Source of the DNA: Roseivirga sp. UBA6052
GTDB taxonomy: Bacteria; Bacteroidota; Bacteroidia; Cytophagales; Cyclobacteriaceae
Direction: 5' to 3'
DNA: 64,000 nucleotides
NCBI GenBank assembly: GCA_002427755.1
Contig: DIYO01000004.1
Location: 186,001-250,000, forward strand
The position numbers were made by a program, and so were the translations under genes. The notes below the pieces were generated by a model, which saw only the letters and a program-made list of their open reading frames with translations, had not been told where the DNA came from and made no database searches. Shown one piece after another: positions 62,003-64,000 of the stretch. Every line of letters starts with the position of its first letter. Position 1 is the first letter of the stretch.

Positions 62003-62306
62003 ATGTCTAAAGGAGGATTTGTTTATATGATGACGAATAGTCATCACACCACCATTTATGTGGGAGTTACATCTGATCTTTCATCGAGAGTTATAGAGCA
62101 TAGAGAGAAGCACTATCCAAAATCATTCACTTCTAAGTACAATTGTGCCAAACTCGTCTACTTCCAATTCTTCAATAGTATAGAATCAGCAATTGAGGAA
62201 GAAAAGAGATTAAAAAGGTGGTTCAAGAAAACAGAAACTTAAATTAATTGAATCGAATAATCCTAATTGGGATGATCTCTTTATTAAAGAAGTTCAGAAT
62301 TGGTAA
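62003..62306 (+). pseudogene. Frameshifted GIY-YIG nuclease-domain gene (copy C)
   Basis: The open part encodes 79 aa with GIY-YIG residues at the same positions as copies A and B: GFVY, YVG at 19-21, Arg 29, His 33, and Glu 67 in SAIEEEKRLKRW. After KRWFKKTE a one-base shift moves the typical tail KLKLIESNNPNWDDL into another frame, ending at TAA 62304-62306. The catalytic core is intact and the truncated protein might still fold, but the tail is lost in frame. Confidence 0.75.
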
Positions 62307-62309
62307 TAA

Positions 62310-62355
62310 GGAGACTGCTTCGTTCCCTGCCAAGGCAGATAAACTCGCAGTGACG
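62310..62355. repeat. REP-like palindrome, right end of copy C
   Basis: A unit starting GGAGACTGCTTCG and ending CTCGCAGTGACG, with an inner hairpin CTGCC-AA-GGCAG at 62327-62338. It is inverted relative to the left end, with outer sequence alike and inner hairpin different. Confidence 0.75.
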
Positions 62356-62363
62356 GTCCTTTT

Positions 62364-62393
62364 CGTCATTCAGAAAGCTTTCGTAGAATCTCC
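62364..62393. repeat. REP-like palindrome unit
   Basis: A unit starting CGTCATTCAG and ending AGAATCTCC, with the palindrome GAAAGCTTTC at 62373-62382. Outer bases match the ends of copy C. Confidence 0.65.
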
Positions 62394-62426
62394 AGCATAG
62401 ACACAGGAAGTGAAGCGACCGAAAGA

Positions 62427-62448
62427 ACCTGCCTGTAGGCAGACAGGT
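62427..62448. repeat. Imperfect palindrome ACCTGCCTGTA...ACAGGT
   Basis: A 22-nt imperfect palindrome containing CCTGCCTGTAGGCAGACAGG. Similar GC-rich palindromes are common in Bacteroidota intergenic DNA, which suggests a REP-like repeat. Confidence 0.6.
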
Positions 62449-62480
62449 CACCTTAATTTAGATCAAAACCAATATTTTTC

Positions 62481-62523
62481 CTCAGACTCTTTCGCTTTTG
62501 CGTGCAAAAGAATCAGAGTGACG
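62481..62523. repeat. REP-like palindrome unit
   Basis: A hairpin CTTTTGC-GT-GCAAAAG at 62495-62510 lies inside a unit that starts CTCAGACTCTTTCG and ends AGAGTGACG, roughly inverted to the unit at 62364-62393. Together they enclose about 90 bp with no gene. Confidence 0.6.
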
Positions 62524-62583
62524 TTATCTTGTTTTGAACTATTATAGACCTAAGACAATTACTCTTATCTAACTTATTTTTTT

Positions 62584-63105
62584 ATGTCTTCAAACAAACC
62601 TTTAGTCATTCTAGGCACTGCCCGTAAAGACAGTAATACACTTTTTGTTATTGAGAATCTATTGAAAGGGAAAGATTACGCTTTTCTTAACCTATCAAAT
62701 TATGAGTTCGTAGGGTATGACTATGATAATAATTACCCGGAGAATGACCAGTTTCTAGAAATTGTCGATGTCATGTTGGCGCATGATAAAATCATTTTTG
62801 CTACTCCGGTCTATTGGTATGCCATGAGTAGTGTAATGAAAACCTACTTCGACAGATGGTCGGACTTGGTAAGAGTGGAAAAGCCCAAAGGCAGGGCCAT
62901 GGCAGGCAAAGAGACATTCTTGATTACCCAAGGCTCAAGTGATCATATGCCTTCAGGATTCGAAGTACCTTTTGATCTTTCTTGCAAATACTTAGATATG
63001 AATTTTAGAGGATATATCTACGGTGATATGACAAAGGGGAAAGAAGCTTTTTCTTTTAAGGAAGAAGAAAAAAATGAAATCCTGCGAAAGATCTACCCCA
63101 TTTAA
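62584..63105 (+). CDS. Flavodoxin-like NAD(P)H-dependent reductase
   Basis: Predicted protein of 173 aa with a flavodoxin fold: start VILGTARKDSNTLFVIENLL (phosphate-binding loop), the FATPVYWYAMSSVMKTYFDR block that binds FMN in the NADPH-dependent FMN reductase/MdaB-like family, and LITQGSS. Substrate unknown; likely a quinone or FMN reductase. It follows the palindrome cluster and is followed by an inverted repeat. Confidence 0.9.
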   Translation: MSSNKPLVILGTARKDSNTLFVIENLLKGKDYAFLNLSNYEFVGYDYDNNYPENDQFLEIVDVMLAHDKIIFATPVYWYAMSSVMKTYFDRWSDLVRVEKPKGRAMAGKETFLITQGSSDHMPSGFEVPFDLSCKYLDMNFRGYIYGDMTKGKEAFSFKEEEKNEILRKIYPI

Positions 63106-63119
63106 ACATAGTTCTGACG

Positions 63120-63150
63120 GTATCAAAAAAGGATAAAAACTATTTGATAC
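63120..63150. repeat. Inverted repeat after the flavodoxin-like gene
   Basis: GTATCAAA (63120-63127) and TTTGATAC (63143-63150) are perfect 8-nt arms with a 15-nt loop, between the reductase and a serine hydrolase gene. It may be a weak terminator or an operator for the hydrolase. Confidence 0.4.
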
Positions 63151-63205
63151 TAAAAAGTTCAACTTTCAAGTAACTGAAATAAATAAGTGAGGTTTTCGAG
63201 TTCAA

Positions 63206-64000
63206 ATGAACAAAATGAAAACCTTACATACGCTCATTCTTTGTATCCTGAGTATACAATTCACTACTGGTCAAACCCGTGATCTGAAAATCGCTAAATA
63301 TCTAGAAAGTAAGATCCAAGAAAACAATATTCCAGGTCTTGCCATCTCGGTAATTCAGAATGATAACATTCTATTTGAGAATTATTTCGGCTATAGCTCA
63401 CTTGAATTCTCTACTCCTGTAAGTGAGCAAACTTTGTTTAGAATTTATAGCTCAACAAAGATGTTGATCAATACACTAGTTTTTCAGCTTGTAGAACAGC
63501 AGAAAGTTACTTTAGAAGAACCTATAAGCAAGTATGTTTCGGATGTTCCTGAAAACTGGAATAAAGTAAAGATCAAGGACTTGATGGCACATGCCTCCGG
63601 AATACCTGATTTTATTGCTTTTGATGGAGAAAAACCCAACAATGAAGTATGGAATTCATTGAGCAAAAAGGAGTTGATCTTTCCCACAGGTCATTATCAT
63701 GCCTACAACCAAACCAATTATTGGTTACTAGCTCAGATGATAGAAAATATTTCGGGACAATCTTTAAAGAAATTCACCTTAGAATCTCTATTTGAAGGAA
63801 ATAGCTATGGATTCACATATTCGAGTAACTCGTCCGAAGAAATAAGAAATAGAACTTCTAAGTACACCTATAACCATAAACTAAAGAGTTACACAAGAAA
63901 GAAAGACATCCAAGAATCTCGAGGTTTCGCTGGAAATGGTATTAACATCACCTTACCCAAACTTCGGGATTGGGCCATTAAGCTCAATACAAATCAGTAC
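63206..64000 (+). CDS. Secreted serine hydrolase, class C beta-lactamase fold (truncated at window end)
   Basis: The reading frame is open for 265 codons to the window edge, so the C-terminus is missing. A signal peptide (LHTLILCILSIQFTTGQT) is followed by the core: SxxK in YSSTKMLINT at about residue 84, and the second motif region AYNQTNYWLLAQ near 168, where the usual YxN reads YNQ. HASGIPDF is also typical. An ATG at 63215 is an alternative start. The substrate is unknown. Confidence 0.82.
   Translation, partial: MNKMKTLHTLILCILSIQFTTGQTRDLKIAKYLESKIQENNIPGLAISVIQNDNILFENYFGYSSLEFSTPVSEQTLFRIYSSTKMLINTLVFQLVEQQKVTLEEPISKYVSDVPENWNKVKIKDLMAHASGIPDFIAFDGEKPNNEVWNSLSKKELIFPTGHYHAYNQTNYWLLAQMIENISGQSLKKFTLESLFEGNSYGFTYSSNSSEEIRNRTSKYTYNHKLKSYTRKKDIQESRGFAGNGINITLPKLRDWAIKLNTNQY

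Larger units (their letters stand above)
61937..62355 (+). mobile_element. GIY-YIG palindrome element, copy C (decayed)
   Basis: A 419-bp intergenic unit with inverted ends of another palindrome family than copies A and B. The left end reads CGTCATTGCGAG to GAAGCAATCTCC. The right end is its reverse complement except for the inner hairpin. The GIY-YIG gene inside is frameshifted near 62242. As in copies A and B, the gene's end lies against one palindrome (3 nt) and its start is 19-65 nt from the other. Confidence 0.6.
62307..62583. other. Intergenic cluster of REP-like palindromes
   Basis: No gene seen in this 277-bp stretch. It contains the right end of copy C and at least three further palindromic units (62364-62393, 62427-62448, 62481-62523). 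Two of these (first and last) form an inverted pair with similar outer ends (CGTCATTC...GAATCTCC against ...AGAGTGACG). Confidence 0.7.

Noticed and set aside
62307..62583. CRISPR array in the repeat-rich region
   Set aside because: The repeats are diverged palindromes in mixed orientation without regular unit length or spacers.

Overview
The window reads as chromosomal DNA of a Bacteroidota bacterium, most likely a marine or aquatic member of the order Cytophagales (inference). The grounds are moderate GC, few strong Shine-Dalgarno sequences, promoters of the TTG-N20-TAnnTTTG type (24680 and 32476), many Cys-lipoproteins, LytS/LytTR signalling, family GT3 glycogen synthase, and families typical of the phylum (DUF1343, DUF2911, DUF4199, DUF5916, DUF6503, paired DUF1501/DUF1800). 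No rRNA, tRNA, CRISPR array, prophage or classical insertion sequence was seen. Most of the 64 kb is ordinary housekeeping and envelope gene content, packed tightly.

Layout. 0-4.7 kb: lipoprotein methyltransferase, transglutaminase-like protein, RluA pseudouridine synthase, DUF2200, serine hydrolase, and an inorganic pyrophosphatase with a lipoprotein signal. 4.7-7.4 kb: a translationally coupled lipoprotein / LytS kinase / LytTR regulator operon. 7.6-12.9 kb: HAD phosphatase, polyprenol-phosphate-type glycosyltransferase, FtsX/LolE permease, DUF1343 lipoprotein, fmt, folA. 12.9-15.4 kb: two near-identical-length (377 bp) GIY-YIG elements bracketing an SDR gene and an unrecognised, possibly nuclease-like gene. 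15.4-25 kb: PaaN, three small genes ending in a ChaN-like protein, AI-2E-type transporter, Zn-alcohol dehydrogenase, DsrE-like protein, glycogen synthase. 24.7-34 kb: TetR with overlapping operator and promoter, fabF, gamma-glutamyltransferase, metZ, cinA, lipoyl E2. 34-41 kb: an odd glycine-rich hydrophobic protein, katG, DUF2911, AraC regulator. 41-50.8 kb: MacB-type permease, bioA/bioD, hybrid histidine kinase, DUF5916 barrel. 50.8-57.7 kb: DUF1501/DUF1800 pair, OsmC, VWA lipoprotein, and a GbsR regulator with two matching operators. 57.7-61 kb: ECF42-type sigma factor with its DGPF partner, membrane LuxR, DUF4199 and DUF1684. 61-64 kb: PNPOx-fold protein, a decayed third GIY-YIG element inside a cluster of REP-like palindromes, flavodoxin-like reductase, and a truncated serine hydrolase.

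The most interesting pattern is the GIY-YIG / palindrome element. Three intergenic copies each hold one small GIY-YIG nuclease gene and nothing else, and inverted REP-like palindromes bound each copy. The stop codon always lies 0-4 nt from one palindrome and the start about 50-65 nt from the other end. Two copies keep one palindrome family (core ATTCCCGCG...GGGAAT). The third, frameshifted, uses another (CGTCATTGCGAG...GAAGCAATCTCC). This suggests a minimal mobile element in which a GIY-YIG enzyme acts on its own terminal hairpins, by analogy with REP/RAYT systems. That role is inference.

Other points worth reading are interlocked 4-nt stop codons at six of fourteen convergent gene pairs, two intrinsic terminators that touch the next gene's start codon, and several perfect inverted repeats that look like operators (TetR, GbsR, katG, PaaN and AraC/MacB regions).
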